Origin: Burkholderia sp. Nafp2/4-1b
Lineage (GTDB): Bacteria; Pseudomonadota; Gammaproteobacteria; Burkholderiales; Burkholderiaceae
Direction of reading: 5' to 3'
Assembly (NCBI RefSeq): GCF_003635165.1
Contig: NZ_ML058600.1
Location: forward strand, 62,001 to 126,000
Length of the DNA: 64,000 bases
Position 1 is the stretch's first letter. Every line of letters starts with the position of its first letter. The position numbers were made by a program, and so were the translations under genes. A model generated the notes under the pieces. That model was given only the letters and a program-made list of their open reading frames with translations. It had not been told where the DNA came from and made no database searches. Positions 29,218 to 38,768 of the stretch are shown here, in pieces.

Positions 29218-29239
29218 ATTGTACCAGCTTACATGTAAG
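29218..29239 (-). promoter_or_regulatory. Candidate capsule operon promoter with palindromic operator
   Basis: Read on the minus strand, TGGTACAAT fits an extended -10 element. A perfect palindrome, CTTACATGTAAG (29228-29239), lies immediately upstream, where a bound repressor would block RNA polymerase. No good -35 is present, as is usual for extended -10 promoters. The predicted start near 29211 would leave a leader of about 95 bases before kpsM. Confidence 0.4.
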
Positions 29240-29376
29240 AAAACTTCCTTACCGTTAAAGCTGTTAACGCTTCTATACATGCTTTCGATTCACGTGACGT
29301 ATCTGCCTACGGCGGCAAAAAACACCTTTCCATTGTCGCCCAGTGCAGGCCCGCAGGCTATCACCCCGACATATTG

Positions 29377-29382
29377 TAAAAT
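29377..29382 (+). promoter_or_regulatory. Candidate -10 element for mscS
   Basis: TAAAAT is preceded by ATTG, about 60 bases before the mscS start. No convincing -35 is seen at the right distance, so this is a weak call. Confidence 0.3.
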
Positions 29383-29444
29383 CCGGTAATAATCAGACAA
29401 ACTTCGGCTTTAAATCACCTAATTTATCTCACCGCGGAGCCCCA

Positions 29445-30257
29445 ATGCTGAACCTCGCCACCGCCCAACAATTCCTGATGACCCGCGGCCTCGACTTCGG
29501 CCTGAACCTCCTCGCTGCAATCGTGTTGTGGTTCGTCGGCCGCTGGGCGATCCGCATCGCCACCGGCCTGCTCGGCAAGGTCGTACGCCGCAGCGGCAAG
29601 GTCGACCCGACGCTCACCGACTACCTGACCTCGGTGGTCGGCGTACTACTGACGATCCTGCTGATCCTCGCGATCCTGCAGTTCTTCGGCGTACAGACCA
29701 CGTCGTTCGCCGCACTGCTCGCCGGCCTCGGCCTCGCGATCGGCACCGCCTGGGGCGGGCTGCTCGCCCACTTCGCCGCCGGCGTATTCATGCAAGTGCT
29801 GCGTCCGTTCAAGATCGGCGACGTGATCACCGCCGGCGGCGTGACGGGCACGGTGAAGGAACTCGGCCTGTTCGGCACGACGATCATCACCGCCGACAAC
29901 GTCGTGACCATCGTCGGCAACAACAAGATCTTCTCGGACAACATCGCGAACTACAGCGCGACGCCGCATCGCCGCGTCGATCTGACCGCGAAGATCGCGA
30001 ACAGCGTCGACGCGGCCGATGCGATCAACCGCCTGAAAACGCAGATCCAGCTGATCCCGAACGTGATGAAAGTGCCGGCACCGGACGTCGGCGTGCTGCA
30101 GTTCACGCCGGAAGGCCCGCTGCTGTTCGTGCGCCCGTCGACGCAACCGGAGAACTACTGGCAGGTGTACTGCGATACCAATCGCGTGATCCTCGAGACG
30201 TTCCGCGAGGCCGGATACCCGACGCCCGAAACGCCGATCTCGCATCGCAATACCTGA
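29445..30257 (+). CDS. mscS: Small-conductance mechanosensitive channel (MscS family)
   Basis: This is a 270-residue MscS-type channel close to the classical length. Three N-terminal membrane segments are seen. The last, rich in Gly and Ala (LLAGLGLAIGTAWGGLLAHF), is the pore-lining TM3, and it is followed by the beta domain starting PFKIGDVITAGG. The ATG at 29445 has a GGAG site seven bases upstream; the frame extends upstream without family similarity. It opens under membrane tension during hypo-osmotic shock to release solutes. The gene is divergent from the capsule operon and ends just before a bidirectional terminator shared with dedA. Confidence 0.9.
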   Translation: MLNLATAQQFLMTRGLDFGLNLLAAIVLWFVGRWAIRIATGLLGKVVRRSGKVDPTLTDYLTSVVGVLLTILLILAILQFFGVQTTSFAALLAGLGLAIGTAWGGLLAHFAAGVFMQVLRPFKIGDVITAGGVTGTVKELGLFGTTIITADNVVTIVGNNKIFSDNIANYSATPHRRVDLTAKIANSVDAADAINRLKTQIQLIPNVMKVPAPDVGVLQFTPEGPLLFVRPSTQPENYWQVYCDTNRVILETFREAGYPTPETPISHRNT

Positions 30258-30286
30258 GCCTTCGCCCGACCCGCACGGACGAAAAA

Positions 30287-30317
30287 AAAGCGTGGTAGCC
30301 CAGGGCCACCACGCTTT
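30287..30317. terminator. Bidirectional terminator between mscS and dedA
   Basis: The arms AAAGCGTGGT and ACCACGCTTT are perfect 10-base complements. An A-run on the left and Ts on the right allow termination of both converging transcripts. Confidence 0.85.
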
Positions 30318-30345
30318 CTCGTCGAGCAGAAGGAAAACCGCCGGC

Positions 30346-31029
30346 TCAGCGCCCGCTCGTGTTCTGCGTATTATCGGAATGCCGCCCGCGCACCAGCTTC
30401 CACAACGCGCCGAGCGCGACCGGCACGATCGCCGCGCCGATCCCCACCAGCACGATCACGTTCAGGTACTGGCGAATGAACGGGATATTGCCGAAGAAGT
30501 AGCCGAGCAACACCAGCAGCAGCACCCAGAGCAGCGCGCCGATCACGTTGAACAGCTGGAAACGCCCGATGCTCATCGACGACGCACCGGCCACGAACGG
30601 CGCAAACGTGCGCACGACGGGGATGAAGCGCGCGAGCACGATGGTCTTGCCGCCGTGCTTGTCGTAGAACGAGTGGGTCTTCTCCAGCGCCGCGCGATCG
30701 AGGAAGCGCTCGAGCACCGGGATATGGGTATTGAAGACCTTCGGCCCGACCCAGCGGCCGATCAGGTAGTTCACGGTGTTGCCGGCAATCGCCGCGACGA
30801 GCAACAACGCGATGAGCGCGCCGACGTTCATGTCGCCGGTCGCCGCGAACGCGCCGCCGATGAACAGCAGCGAATCGCCGGGCAGGAACGGCAACACGAC
30901 GAGCCCCGTCTCGCAGAACACGATCAGGAACAACACCAGATACACCCATGCGCCGTACTGCCGGATGAAGTCGCCGAGGAACGCGTCGATATGCAGGACC
31001 AGGTTGACGAAATGAAGCAGCGTATCCAA
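30346..31029 (-). CDS. DedA-family inner-membrane protein
   Basis: This is a protein of about 227 residues with the DedA/SNARE-associated (VTT) fold. It has FCETGLVVLPFLPGDSLLF, GNTVNYLIGRWVG and the conserved ARFIPVVRTFAPFVAGAS block, with several membrane segments. The preferred start is a TTG at 31029, which has a GAGGAA site eight bases upstream and gives the family N-terminus (DTLLHFVNLVLHIDAF). The ATG at 31119 would add about 30 residues with no family match. DedA proteins recycle undecaprenyl phosphate or other lipids and support envelope homeostasis and resistance to cationic antimicrobials in Burkholderia. Which DedA this is cannot be decided here. Confidence 0.85.
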   Translation of the reverse strand: MDTLLHFVNLVLHIDAFLGDFIRQYGAWVYLVLFLIVFCETGLVVLPFLPGDSLLFIGGAFAATGDMNVGALIALLLVAAIAGNTVNYLIGRWVGPKVFNTHIPVLERFLDRAALEKTHSFYDKHGGKTIVLARFIPVVRTFAPFVAGASSMSIGRFQLFNVIGALLWVLLLVLLGYFFGNIPFIRQYLNVIVLVGIGAAIVPVALGALWKLVRGRHSDNTQNTSGR

Positions 31030-31190
31030 ATGCGATTCCTCGAAGGCGAAAGGGCCGGAATGACCGGAGAAGGCGGAAGCGCCCGCCGGACAAGGCGGCG
31101 CGCGAAACGCAGTCATCATACCGAAACTACCTTAAGGCTCCGTGAAAAAACGTAACCGATCACGCCGCCGGCACGCCCGCGGCGCCTCGC

Positions 31191-31196
31191 TATAAT
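31191..31196 (+). promoter_or_regulatory. -10 element TATAAT next to the mutL start
   Basis: A consensus TATAAT ends six bases before the mutL ATG, so transcription would start at or next to the start codon. A -35 match is weak (CCGGCA at 17-base spacing). Confidence 0.5.
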
Positions 31197-31202
31197 TCGG
31201 CC

Positions 31203-33203
31203 ATGTCCGAAATCACCGAAACGGCCGCGGGCGCCGCACCCGCCCCCGCTCCCCGCCCGCTGCGCGCGATCCAGCCGCTGCCCGACCAGCTGATCAGCCA
31301 GATCGCCGCCGGCGAGGTGGTCGAACGCCCTGCGTCGGTCGTCAAGGAGCTGCTGGAGAATGCGATGGACGCCGGCGCGACGACGCTGCGCATCGTGCTC
31401 GAGGAAGGCGGCGTCAAGCGCATCTCGATCACCGACGACGGCTGCGGGATTCCGCCCGACGAGTTGCCGCTCGCGCTGATGCGCCATGCGACGAGCAAGA
31501 TCCGCTCGCTCGAGGAACTGGAGGCGGTCGCGACGCTGGGTTTCCGCGGCGAAGCGCTCGCGTCGATCGCATCGGTCGCCGAGATGTCGATCACGAGCCG
31601 CACGGCGGACGTCGCGCATGCGACGAAGATCGATGCGACCACGGGCGCGCTGTCGCCGGCCGCCGGCGCGGTGGGCACGACGATCGAGGTGCGCGAGCTG
31701 TACTTCAACACGCCAGCGCGCCGCAAGTTCCTGAAAAGCGAGCAGACCGAGTTCGGCCACTGCCTCGAAATGATCCGCCGCGCGGCGCTCGCACGACCGG
31801 ACGTCGCGATCTCGGTGCTGCACAACGGCAAGGCGGTCGAGCACTGGAACGCAACCGAGCCTGCGCAGCGCGTCGCGAAAATCCTCGGCGACAGCTTCGC
31901 GACCGCGCACCTGCCGCTCGACGAGCAGGCCGGGCCGCTCGCGGTCTACGGCTGCGCGGGCCTGCCGACCGCGAGCCGCGGGCGCGCCGACCAGCAGTAC
32001 TTCTTCGTGAACGGCCGCTTCGTGCGCGACAAGCTGCTCACGCACGCGGTGCGCGCGGCGTATGAAGACGTGCTGCACGGCGACCGCTACCCGTCGTACG
32101 TGCTGTTCCTCGACCTGCCGCCCGAGGCAGTCGACGTGAACGTGCACCCGTCGAAGATCGAAGTGCGGTTCCGCGATTCGCGCTCGATCCATCAGTATGT
32201 ATTCCACGCGGTGCAGCGCGCGCTCGCGCGCCATGCGGGCGCGTCGCCGGAAACGACTGCGGGCGGCCATGCCGCGCAGCTCTCGCCGGCACCGGGCGGC
32301 CCCGCCTCGTTCCTGAATACGCCGCTCGGCCAGAGCGCAGCCACCGGCACGGGTGGCACCGGTTTCTCGCCGGCGTCGTCCTCCTCGTCATCATCGTCGG
32401 GCAACACGTGGATGCGTCAGGCGCGCATGACGCAAGGCACGCTGCCCGTCGCGCAGCCGCTCGCGCTCTACGATGCGCTCTTCGGCCGCAAGGACACGGG
32501 CGCGGGCACGCCGGACGGCACGACGACCATCGCGCGCGACTCGGCGAATTCCGCCGATGCGCCGATCGCACCGTTGTCGGGCTTCGTCGCGTCGCCGCTC
32601 GCTGCCAGCGCGCACGACGAACAACCGCTCGGCTTCGCGCTCGGCCAGATTCACGGGATCTACGTGCTCGCGCAGAACGCGTACGGTCTCGTGATCGTCG
32701 ACATGCACGCGGCACACGAACGGATCCTGTACGAACAGTTCAAGAACGCACTCGCCGACCGCACGGTCGCCGTGCAGTCGCTGCTGCTGCCGATCTCGAT
32801 GACGGCGACGCCGGTGGAGATCGGCACGGTCGAGGAAGAACGCGACACGCTCGAATCGCTCGGCTTCGACCTCGCGGTGCTGTCGCCGACGACGCTCGCG
32901 ATCCGCGCGGTGCCCGCGCTGCTGAAGGACGCGGACCTGCAGTCGCTCGCACGCGCAGTGCTTGCCGACCTGCACGCATTCGGCGGTTCGCGCGTGCTCA
33001 CCGAACGCCAGCACGAGCTGCTCGGCACGCTCGCGTGCCACCACGCGGTGCGCGCGAACCGGCGCCTGACACTCGACGAGATGAACGGGCTGCTGCGCCA
33101 GATGGAAGCGACCGAACGCGCGGACCAGTGCAATCACGGCCGGCCGACGTGGTATCACCTCACGCTGAACGATCTCGACCGCCTCTTCATGCGCGGCCAA
33201 TGA
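31203..33203 (+). CDS. mutL: DNA mismatch repair protein MutL
   Basis: This is a 666-residue MutL. The N-terminal GHKL ATPase shows [34 protein letters not shown] and [11 protein letters not shown] low-complexity Ser/Gly/Ala/Pro linker (about 340-420) leads to the C-terminal dimerisation domain ending [18 protein letters not shown]. The endonuclease motif DQHAxxE is replaced by [15 protein letters not shown], a form widespread in non-nicking MutL. It couples MutS mismatch recognition to downstream repair. Its stop codon overlaps the miaA start (ATGA), indicating co-translation. Confidence 0.97.
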   Translation: MSEITETAAGAAPAPAPRPLRAIQPLPDQLISQIAAGEVVERPASVVKELLENAMDAGATTLRIVLEEGGVKRISITDDGCGIPPDELPLALMRHATSKIRSLEELEAVATLGFRGEALASIASVAEMSITSRTADVAHATKIDATTGALSPAAGAVGTTIEVRELYFNTPARRKFLKSEQTEFGHCLEMIRRAALARPDVAISVLHNGKAVEHWNATEPAQRVAKILGDSFATAHLPLDEQAGPLAVYGCAGLPTASRGRADQQYFFVNGRFVRDKLLTHAVRAAYEDVLHGDRYPSYVLFLDLPPEAVDVNVHPSKIEVRFRDSRSIHQYVFHAVQRALARHAGASPETTAGGHAAQLSPAPGGPASFLNTPLGQSAATGTGGTGFSPASSSSSSSSGNTWMRQARMTQGTLPVAQPLALYDALFGRKDTGAGTPDGTTTIARDSANSADAPIAPLSGFVASPLAASAHDEQPLGFALGQIHGIYVLAQNAYGLVIVDMHAAHERILYEQFKNALADRTVAVQSLLLPISMTATPVEIGTVEEERDTLESLGFDLAVLSPTTLAIRAVPALLKDADLQSLARAVLADLHAFGGSRVLTERQHELLGTLACHHAVRANRRLTLDEMNGLLRQMEATERADQCNHGRPTWYHLTLNDLDRLFMRGQ

Positions 33204-34177
33204 ACGCTTCACCGCAGTCCCCGGCAACGACGATCGCCTGCCTGCTCGGCCCCACCGCCTCCGGCAAGACGGCCGCCGCGCTGGCGCTGGCCGCGCACCG
33301 TCCGATCGAGATCGTCAGCGTCGATTCGGCGCTCGTCTATCGCGACATGGATATCGGCACCGCGAAACCGACGCGCGACGAGCGCGCGAGCGTGCCGCAC
33401 CATCTGATCGACATCATCGACCCGGCCGATGCGTATTCGGCGGCCGAATTTCGCGCCGATGCACTGCGCCTGATCGGCGAGATCATCGCGCGCGGCCGCA
33501 CGCCGCTGCTCGCGGGCGGCACGATGCTGTACTACAAGGCGCTCACGCAGGGCCTCAACGACCTGCCGACTGCCGATCCAACCGTGCGTGCAGAGCTCGA
33601 CGCCGACGCCGCGCGCGACGGCTGGCCCGCGCTGCATGCGCGGCTCGCTCAAGTGGATCCGGCAACGGCCGCGCGGCTCGCGCCGAACGATTCACAGCGA
33701 ATCCAGCGTGCGCTCGAAGTGTTCCTGCTGAGCGGCCAGCCGATGTCGGTGCTGCTCGCCGCGCCGCGGCGCGCGGACGACGAAGCCGCCGCATACCGCT
33801 TCGTGCCGGTCGCGCTCGAACCGTCGGACCGCGCGGTGCTGCACGCACGCATCGCGCAACGCTTCGACGCGATGCTCGACGCAGGCTTCATCGACGAGGT
33901 CGAACGGCTGCGCCGCCGCGCGGACCTGCATCTCGGCCTGCCGTCGATGCGCTGCGTCGGCTATCGCCAGGCGTGGGAATATCTCGACGGCGATACCGAC
34001 TACCGGACGATGCGCGACAAGGGGATCTTCGCGACGCGCCAGCTGTGCAAGCGACAGATCACGTGGTTGCGGGCGATGCCGGAGCGGACCGTCGTCGACT
34101 GTGTCGCGCCGGATTCGACGGCGCGCGCACTCGATACGCTGGAACGCGTGCTGGACGGCGATATCGGCGACCATTAA
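33200..34177 (+). CDS. miaA: tRNA dimethylallyltransferase
   Basis: This is a 325-residue MiaA. The P-loop is [10 protein letters not shown], followed by [26 protein letters not shown] and [12 protein letters not shown]. It transfers a dimethylallyl group to A37 of tRNAs reading UNN codons. Its ATG overlaps the mutL stop by four bases, the common mutL-miaA arrangement. The open frame on the same strand continues upstream inside mutL but is not part of this gene. Confidence 0.97.
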   Translation: MNASPQSPATTIACLLGPTASGKTAAALALAAHRPIEIVSVDSALVYRDMDIGTAKPTRDERASVPHHLIDIIDPADAYSAAEFRADALRLIGEIIARGRTPLLAGGTMLYYKALTQGLNDLPTADPTVRAELDADAARDGWPALHARLAQVDPATAARLAPNDSQRIQRALEVFLLSGQPMSVLLAAPRRADDEAAAYRFVPVALEPSDRAVLHARIAQRFDAMLDAGFIDEVERLRRRADLHLGLPSMRCVGYRQAWEYLDGDTDYRTMRDKGIFATRQLCKRQITWLRAMPERTVVDCVAPDSTARALDTLERVLDGDIGDH

Positions 34178-34396
34178 CGGGTCCCGATCTGCAGGCATTC
34201 CCGTGCTCGCGCGCGTGATGCCGGCGCCGCGTGTCTGTCACTGCGCGAGCGTCACGTCGAGATTCGCATCGCGCGGGAGCTGCCATCGGCCGTTGGCCTT
34301 ATGGAAGATCGTCGGCGTATGTATGACCCGAGTGGCGCACGGCGCCGTCGTTCCTCTTCAGTGGCGCGCCACGCCGCCAAAAGCCCGCGCCCGAAA

Positions 34397-34427
34397 AAAA
34401 CCGCCCGGATCGACTCCGGGCGGTTTT
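34397..34427. terminator. Bidirectional terminator between miaA and purM
   Basis: The arms CCGCCCGGA and TCCGGGCGG surround a 5-base loop and are bordered by an A-run on the left and a T-run on the right. It serves the converging miaA and purM transcripts. Confidence 0.9.
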
Positions 34428-34453
34428 CGTTGCTGCATCCTGCTTGTAGCGCG

Positions 34454-35509
34454 TCAGACCACGACCGTCTGCGCCTCGCCTTCACGGCTCGCGCGCACGG
34501 TGCCGATCTTCCACACCTGCTCGCCGGCGGCCGTCAGGTCGGCGATCGCGGCATCGGCATCGGCCGCCGAAACGATCACGGCCATCCCGATCCCGCAGTT
34601 GAACACGCGGTGCATTTCGGCGTCGGCGACACCGCCGTGCTCCTGCAGCCACTTGAACAGCGGCGGCAGCGGCCATGCGTTCTGGTCGAGCTCGGCGGTG
34701 AGGCCTTCGCGCAGCACGCGCGGAATGTTCTCGACGAGGCCGCCACCGGTGATGTGGGCCATGCCCTTCACCGACAGCTTCTGCATCAGCGCGAGCAGCG
34801 GCTTCACATAGATCCGCGTGGGCGCCATCAGCGTGTCCGCCAGCGAGCGGCCGTGGAAATCGGCCGACAGGTCGGGGTTCGCGCGCTCGATGATCTTGCG
34901 CACGAGCGAGAAGCCGTTCGAGTGGATGCCGCTCGATGCGAGGCCGAGCACCACGTCGCCTTCGGCGATGGTGCTGCCGTCGATGATCTTGCTCTTCTCG
35001 ACCGCGCCGACCGCGAAACCGGCCAGGTCGTATTCGCCGTCCGGGTACATGCCCGGCATTTCGGCCGTTTCACCGCCGATCAGCGCGCAGCCCGACAGTT
35101 CGCAGCCGTGCGCGATGCCCTTGACGACGGTGGCAGCCGTGTCGACGTCGAGCTTGCCGCATGCGAAGTAGTCGAGGAAGAACAGCGGCTCGGCACCCTG
35201 CACGAGGATGTCGTTCACGCTCATCGCAACCAGGTCCTGGCCGACGGTGTCGTGTTTGTTCAGATGAAAGGCCAGCTTGAGCTTGGTGCCGACGCCATCG
35301 GTGCCCGACACGAGCACGGGCTCCGTGTACTTCTTCGGCACTTCGAACAGCGCGCCGAACCCGCCGATGCCGCCGAGCACGCCGTCGCGCAGGGTTTTCT
35401 TCGCAAAAGGCTTGATCTTGTCGATGAGTGCGTCGCCCGCGTCGATGTCGACGCCTGCGTCGCGGTAGGACAGACCCTGAGCGTCAGGAGCGGATTTCGG
35501 AGGATTCAT
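34454..35509 (-). CDS. purM: Phosphoribosylformylglycinamidine cyclo-ligase (AIR synthetase)
   Basis: This is a 351-residue PurM with [17 protein letters not shown] at the N-terminus, [26 protein letters not shown] and [15 protein letters not shown]. It converts FGAM to AIR using ATP in de novo purine synthesis. It is transcribed divergently from hda across a 238-base region with a perfect inverted repeat just upstream of its start. It is a single-gene unit that ends at a terminator shared with miaA. Confidence 0.97.
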   Translation of the reverse strand: MNPPKSAPDAQGLSYRDAGVDIDAGDALIDKIKPFAKKTLRDGVLGGIGGFGALFEVPKKYTEPVLVSGTDGVGTKLKLAFHLNKHDTVGQDLVAMSVNDILVQGAEPLFFLDYFACGKLDVDTAATVVKGIAHGCELSGCALIGGETAEMPGMYPDGEYDLAGFAVGAVEKSKIIDGSTIAEGDVVLGLASSGIHSNGFSLVRKIIERANPDLSADFHGRSLADTLMAPTRIYVKPLLALMQKLSVKGMAHITGGGLVENIPRVLREGLTAELDQNAWPLPPLFKWLQEHGGVADAEMHRVFNCGIGMAVIVSAADADAAIADLTAAGEQVWKIGTVRASREGEAQTVVV

Positions 35510-35528
35510 GGGGGAATGCGAGAAGGTC

Positions 35529-35547
35529 GGTAAAATGCGATTTTACC
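35529..35547. promoter_or_regulatory. Palindrome GGTAAAAT-GCG-ATTTTACC with facing -10-like boxes upstream of purM
   Basis: This perfect 8-base inverted repeat with a 3-base centre lies 20 bases before the purM start. Each arm contains TAAAAT, so it can serve as a -10 in both directions. On the minus strand it fits a purM promoter with a leader of about 24 bases. It may also be an operator. Confidence 0.45.
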
Positions 35548-35747
35548 CGAAGCCGGCCCGTTGGCCGGAATTCCCAGCACCGAATCGTCAGGGATTGCAT
35601 CTTGGTCAACACGTCCCCGTTTTCCTCGCCACGCGAGCCGCGCCGCAATCCGCGCGCCGCGGTGCGTGCGGCCGCGTGTTCAGCCACCGGAGCAGCCCCC
35701 CGCGCGTGCCCGGCGTACGGCACGTGTTTCATCAACCGACCTGCATT

Positions 35748-36491
35748 GTGACTGTTGTGTCCCGTCAACTGACGCTCGATCTCGGCACGCCGCCGCCCGC
35801 CACGTTCGACAACTTCATCATGAATGAAGAGAACGACGAGCTCATCTCGCGGCTCCAGAAGCTCGACCTCGCGCTCGCGGCGGGGCCCGTGCCGGACCGG
35901 TCGTTCTATATCTGGGGCGAGCCCGGCAGCGGCCGCACCCACCTGTTGCAGGCGCTCGTGAGCGATGCGTCGTACGGCTACGCGCGCTACCTGACGCCGC
36001 AAAGCCCGCTCGGCGCGTTCACGTTCGACCCGCGCATCGGCATCTACGCGATCGACGACTGCGACAAGATGAGCGATGCCCAGCAGGTCGCGCTGTTCAA
36101 CCTGTTCAACGAAGTCCGCGCGCACCCGTCGAGCGCGTTCGTCGCGGCGGGCCCAGCGGCGCCGCTCGCGCTCGACGTGCGCGAGGATCTGCGCACGCGC
36201 CTCGGCTGGGGGCTCGTGTTCCATCTGTCGCCGCCTTCCGATGCCGGCAAGATCGCCGTGCTGAAGCTCGCGGCGAAGGAGCGCGGCATCGCGCTCACCG
36301 ACGACATCGCCGCTTACCTGCTCACCCACTTCCGGCGCGACATGCCGAGCCTGATGGCGCTGCTCGACGCGCTCGACCGCTTCTCGCTCGAGCAGAAACG
36401 CGCCGTCACGCTGCCGCTGCTGCGCCGGATGCTGGCCCGCCCCGGCGACGACATCGCACCACCGGCCACAGGCCCGAACCGCTTCGAGTAA
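35748..36491 (+). CDS. hda: DnaA regulatory inactivator Hda
   Basis: This is a protein of about 247 residues homologous to the DnaA AAA+ domain. The N-terminal SRQLTLDLG contains the beta-clamp binding motif that defines Hda. The nucleotide-binding motif is GEPGSGRTH, with Arg in place of the Walker A Lys as is usual for Hda, followed by IYAIDDCDKM and the C-terminal helical lid. With DNA-loaded clamp it stimulates ATP hydrolysis by DnaA to prevent re-initiation. The start is chosen at a GTG (35748) so that the clamp motif sits at the N-terminus; a GTG at 35757 is also possible, and neither has a strong ribosome-binding site. Confidence 0.85.
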   Translation: MTVVSRQLTLDLGTPPPATFDNFIMNEENDELISRLQKLDLALAAGPVPDRSFYIWGEPGSGRTHLLQALVSDASYGYARYLTPQSPLGAFTFDPRIGIYAIDDCDKMSDAQQVALFNLFNEVRAHPSSAFVAAGPAAPLALDVREDLRTRLGWGLVFHLSPPSDAGKIAVLKLAAKERGIALTDDIAAYLLTHFRRDMPSLMALLDALDRFSLEQKRAVTLPLLRRMLARPGDDIAPPATGPNRFE

Positions 36492-36495
36492 AATG
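36490..36495 (+). promoter_or_regulatory. -10-like element TAAAAT next to the HAD phosphatase start
   Basis: GTAAAATGCG spans the hda stop codon and ends a few bases before the next ATG. Transcription from it would start at about the start codon. Confidence 0.4.
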
Positions 36496-36502
36496 CGCTT
36501 CC

Positions 36503-37180
36503 ATGACTAATCTGGCACTCTTTGACCTCGATCACACGCTGATCCCGACCGATAGCGACCACGAATGGGGCCGCTTCATGGTGAAGCTCGGCATCGTCGA
36601 CGCGGAAAGCTTCTCGCGTCAGAACGATCAGTTCTTCGCCGACTACAAGGCCGGCAAGCTCGACATCCATGCGTACCTGTGCGCGATGCTCACGCCGCTC
36701 GCGAAGTATTCGCGCGCGCAGCTGGCCGCATGGCACGAGCAGTACATGCACGAGGTGATCCGCCCCGCGATGACGCCGGCCGCGCTCGAACTCGTGCGCA
36801 AGCACGTCGACGCCGGCGACCTGTGCTGCGTGGTGACGGCCACCAACGAATTCATCACGCGCCCGATCGCGACGGCGTTCGGCGTCGACACGCTGATCGC
36901 GTGCGAGGTCGAAACGACCGACGGCCATCCCGACTCGCCGTACACGGGCCGGCCGACCGGCACGCCGAGCTACCGCGAAGGCAAGATCGTGCGCACCGAA
37001 GCGTGGCTCGCATCGCTCGGCAAGCACTGGGACGACTTCGAACACAGCTATTTCTACAGCGACTCGCACAACGACATCCCGTTGCTCGAGAAAGTCACCG
37101 ACCCGATCGCGACCAACCCCGACGACACGCTGCGCGCGCATGCAAGCGACCGCGGCTGGCGCATCCTCGATCTCTTCTGA
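36503..37180 (+). CDS. HAD-superfamily phosphatase (SerB/CicA-like, HAD-IB)
   Basis: This is a 225-residue HAD hydrolase. The nucleophile motif is LALFDLDHTLIPTDSD at the N-terminus, motif II is VVTATNEF, and motif IV is YFYSDSHNDIPLLE. These put it in the HAD-IB group with SerB and CicA-type phosphatases. The natural substrate is uncertain: histidinol phosphate, phosphoserine or lysophosphatidate-type substrates are all known in the group. It starts 11 bases after hda and is followed after five bases by pcnB, so all three may be co-transcribed. Confidence 0.85.
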   Translation: MTNLALFDLDHTLIPTDSDHEWGRFMVKLGIVDAESFSRQNDQFFADYKAGKLDIHAYLCAMLTPLAKYSRAQLAAWHEQYMHEVIRPAMTPAALELVRKHVDAGDLCCVVTATNEFITRPIATAFGVDTLIACEVETTDGHPDSPYTGRPTGTPSYREGKIVRTEAWLASLGKHWDDFEHSYFYSDSHNDIPLLEKVTDPIATNPDDTLRAHASDRGWRILDLF

Positions 37181-37185
37181 ACGTC

Positions 37186-38733
37186 GTGATCAAAAAATTC
37201 ATTCGCAAGCTGCTCGGCCAGGACGGCGCCGAACATACGTCACCCGTCGAGGCGCCCGCCGCCGAAACGGCCACCGCCCAGCGCCCCGCGAAGGGCAATC
37301 GCAGCAGCGCAGCAAAGAAGCCGCGCAGCAATCACGAGCCGACCGTCGTGCCGGCCAGCGTGCACCAGATCGATCCGTCGCTGATCTCGCGGAACGCGGT
37401 GCGCGTGACCGACACGCTGCAACAGGCGGGCTTCCGCGCGTTCATCGTCGGCGGCGCCGTGCGCGACCTGCTGCTCGGCATCGCGCCGAAGGACTTCGAC
37501 GTCGCGACCGACGCGACGCCGACCGAGGTGCAGCGCCTGTTCCGCCGCGCGCGCCTGATCGGCCGCCGCTTCCAGATCGTCCACGTGCAGTTCGGCCAGG
37601 AGCTGATCGAGGTGTCGACGTTCCGCGCGCTGGTCGACGCACCGCCCGAAGCCGCTACGGCCGAGCCGCCGAGGCGCCTGAAGCGTGACGAACTCGACCG
37701 CCGCACGCATGCGGTGGACGCGAGCGGCCGCGTGTTGCGCGACAACGTCTGGGGCGAACAGCACGAAGACGCCGCGCGCCGCGACTTCACGATCAACGCG
37801 ATGTACTACGACCCGTCGACGCAGACGGTGCTCGATTACCACGACGGGATGGCCGACATGCGCGCCCGTCTGCTGCGCATGATCGGCGACCCGGCCACCC
37901 GCTTCCGCGAGGATCCGGTGCGGATGCTGCGCGTCGTGCGTTTCGCGGCGAAGCTCGACTTCGAGATCGAGCCGCACACGCGCGAGCCGATCAACGCGCT
38001 GGCCGACCTGATCAACAACGTGCCGGCCGCGCGCCTGTTCGACGAAATGCTGAAGCTGCTGCTGTCGGGCCAAGCGCTCGCATGCCTGAAGCGGCTGCGC
38101 AAAGAAGGCCTGCACCACGGGCTGCTGCCGCTCCTCGACGTCGTGCTCGAACAGCCGCAGGGCGAGAAGTTCATCACGCTCGCGCTGAACAACACCGACG
38201 CGCGCGTGCGCGCCGGCAAGCCGGTGTCGCCGGGCTTCCTGTTCGCGACGCTGCTGTGGCACGACATGCGCCAGCGCTTCGAGCAATACACGGCCGACGG
38301 CGAATTCCCGGTGCCGGCGCTGCATCGCGCGATGGACGACGTGCTCGACATGCAGACCGAAAAGCTCGCGATCCACAAGCGTTACTCGGCCGACATGCGC
38401 GAGATCTGGGGCCTGCAGCTGCGCCTCGAGAAACGCTCGGGCCGCAGCGCGATGCGGCTGCTGGAACACCAAAGATTTAGAGCGGGGTATGATTTCCTCC
38501 TGTTACGCTGCGAATCCGGCGAGCTCGAAGCAGCTGTCGGCCAGTGGTGGACGGATTTCATCGAAGGCGACGCAGCCGCTCGTGAGGCACTTCTCACGCA
38601 GGGCGGCTCGAAGGAAAAATCGCCCCGCAAGCGGCGCCGCCGCGGCGGCGCGCGAAACCGCCAGCAAGGCGAAGGCGCGGCCGAGCAGGCGCCGGACACC
38701 GCAGGCGATACCGCGACCGGTTCCGACGACTGA
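37186..38733 (+). CDS. pcnB: Poly(A) polymerase I
   Basis: This is a 515-residue class II nucleotidyltransferase. It has AFIVGGAVRDLLLG, DFDVATDATPTEV, the conserved ARRDFTINAMYYD block and FREDPVRMLRVVRFAAK. An N-terminal Lys/Ala-rich extension of about 60 residues and a strongly basic C-terminus (KSPRKRRRRGGARNRQQ) separate it from the CCA-adding enzyme and point to PcnB. It adds poly(A) tails to RNA 3' ends to promote decay. The start is a GTG at 37186, five bases after the previous stop. The frame continues upstream but only as a shadow of the phosphatase gene. Confidence 0.93.
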   Translation: MIKKFIRKLLGQDGAEHTSPVEAPAAETATAQRPAKGNRSSAAKKPRSNHEPTVVPASVHQIDPSLISRNAVRVTDTLQQAGFRAFIVGGAVRDLLLGIAPKDFDVATDATPTEVQRLFRRARLIGRRFQIVHVQFGQELIEVSTFRALVDAPPEAATAEPPRRLKRDELDRRTHAVDASGRVLRDNVWGEQHEDAARRDFTINAMYYDPSTQTVLDYHDGMADMRARLLRMIGDPATRFREDPVRMLRVVRFAAKLDFEIEPHTREPINALADLINNVPAARLFDEMLKLLLSGQALACLKRLRKEGLHHGLLPLLDVVLEQPQGEKFITLALNNTDARVRAGKPVSPGFLFATLLWHDMRQRFEQYTADGEFPVPALHRAMDDVLDMQTEKLAIHKRYSADMREIWGLQLRLEKRSGRSAMRLLEHQRFRAGYDFLLLRCESGELEAAVGQWWTDFIEGDAAAREALLTQGGSKEKSPRKRRRRGGARNRQQGEGAAEQAPDTAGDTATGSDD

Positions 38734-38768
38734 CGCGCTCGCCGGCGAACGACGTAGGAAGTGATGCC

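Larger units (their letters stand above)
29117..29444. other. Divergent regulatory region between the capsule operon and mscS
   Basis: This 328-base region has no credible open frame and is AT-rich, unlike the GC-rich core on its right. It holds a candidate extended -10 on the minus strand (TGGTACAAT, 29218-29226) reading towards kpsM, a perfect 12-base palindrome just upstream (29228-29239), and a TAAAAT box at 29377-29382 facing mscS. It most likely carries the promoters of both transcription units and the control site of the capsule operon. Confidence 0.6.

Noticed and set aside
29117..29300. JUMPstart/ops-like element for RfaH upstream of kpsM
   Set aside because: CTGGTA and CGGTAG fragments occur on the minus strand, but the ops core matches at only about 7 of 11 positions, too weak to claim.
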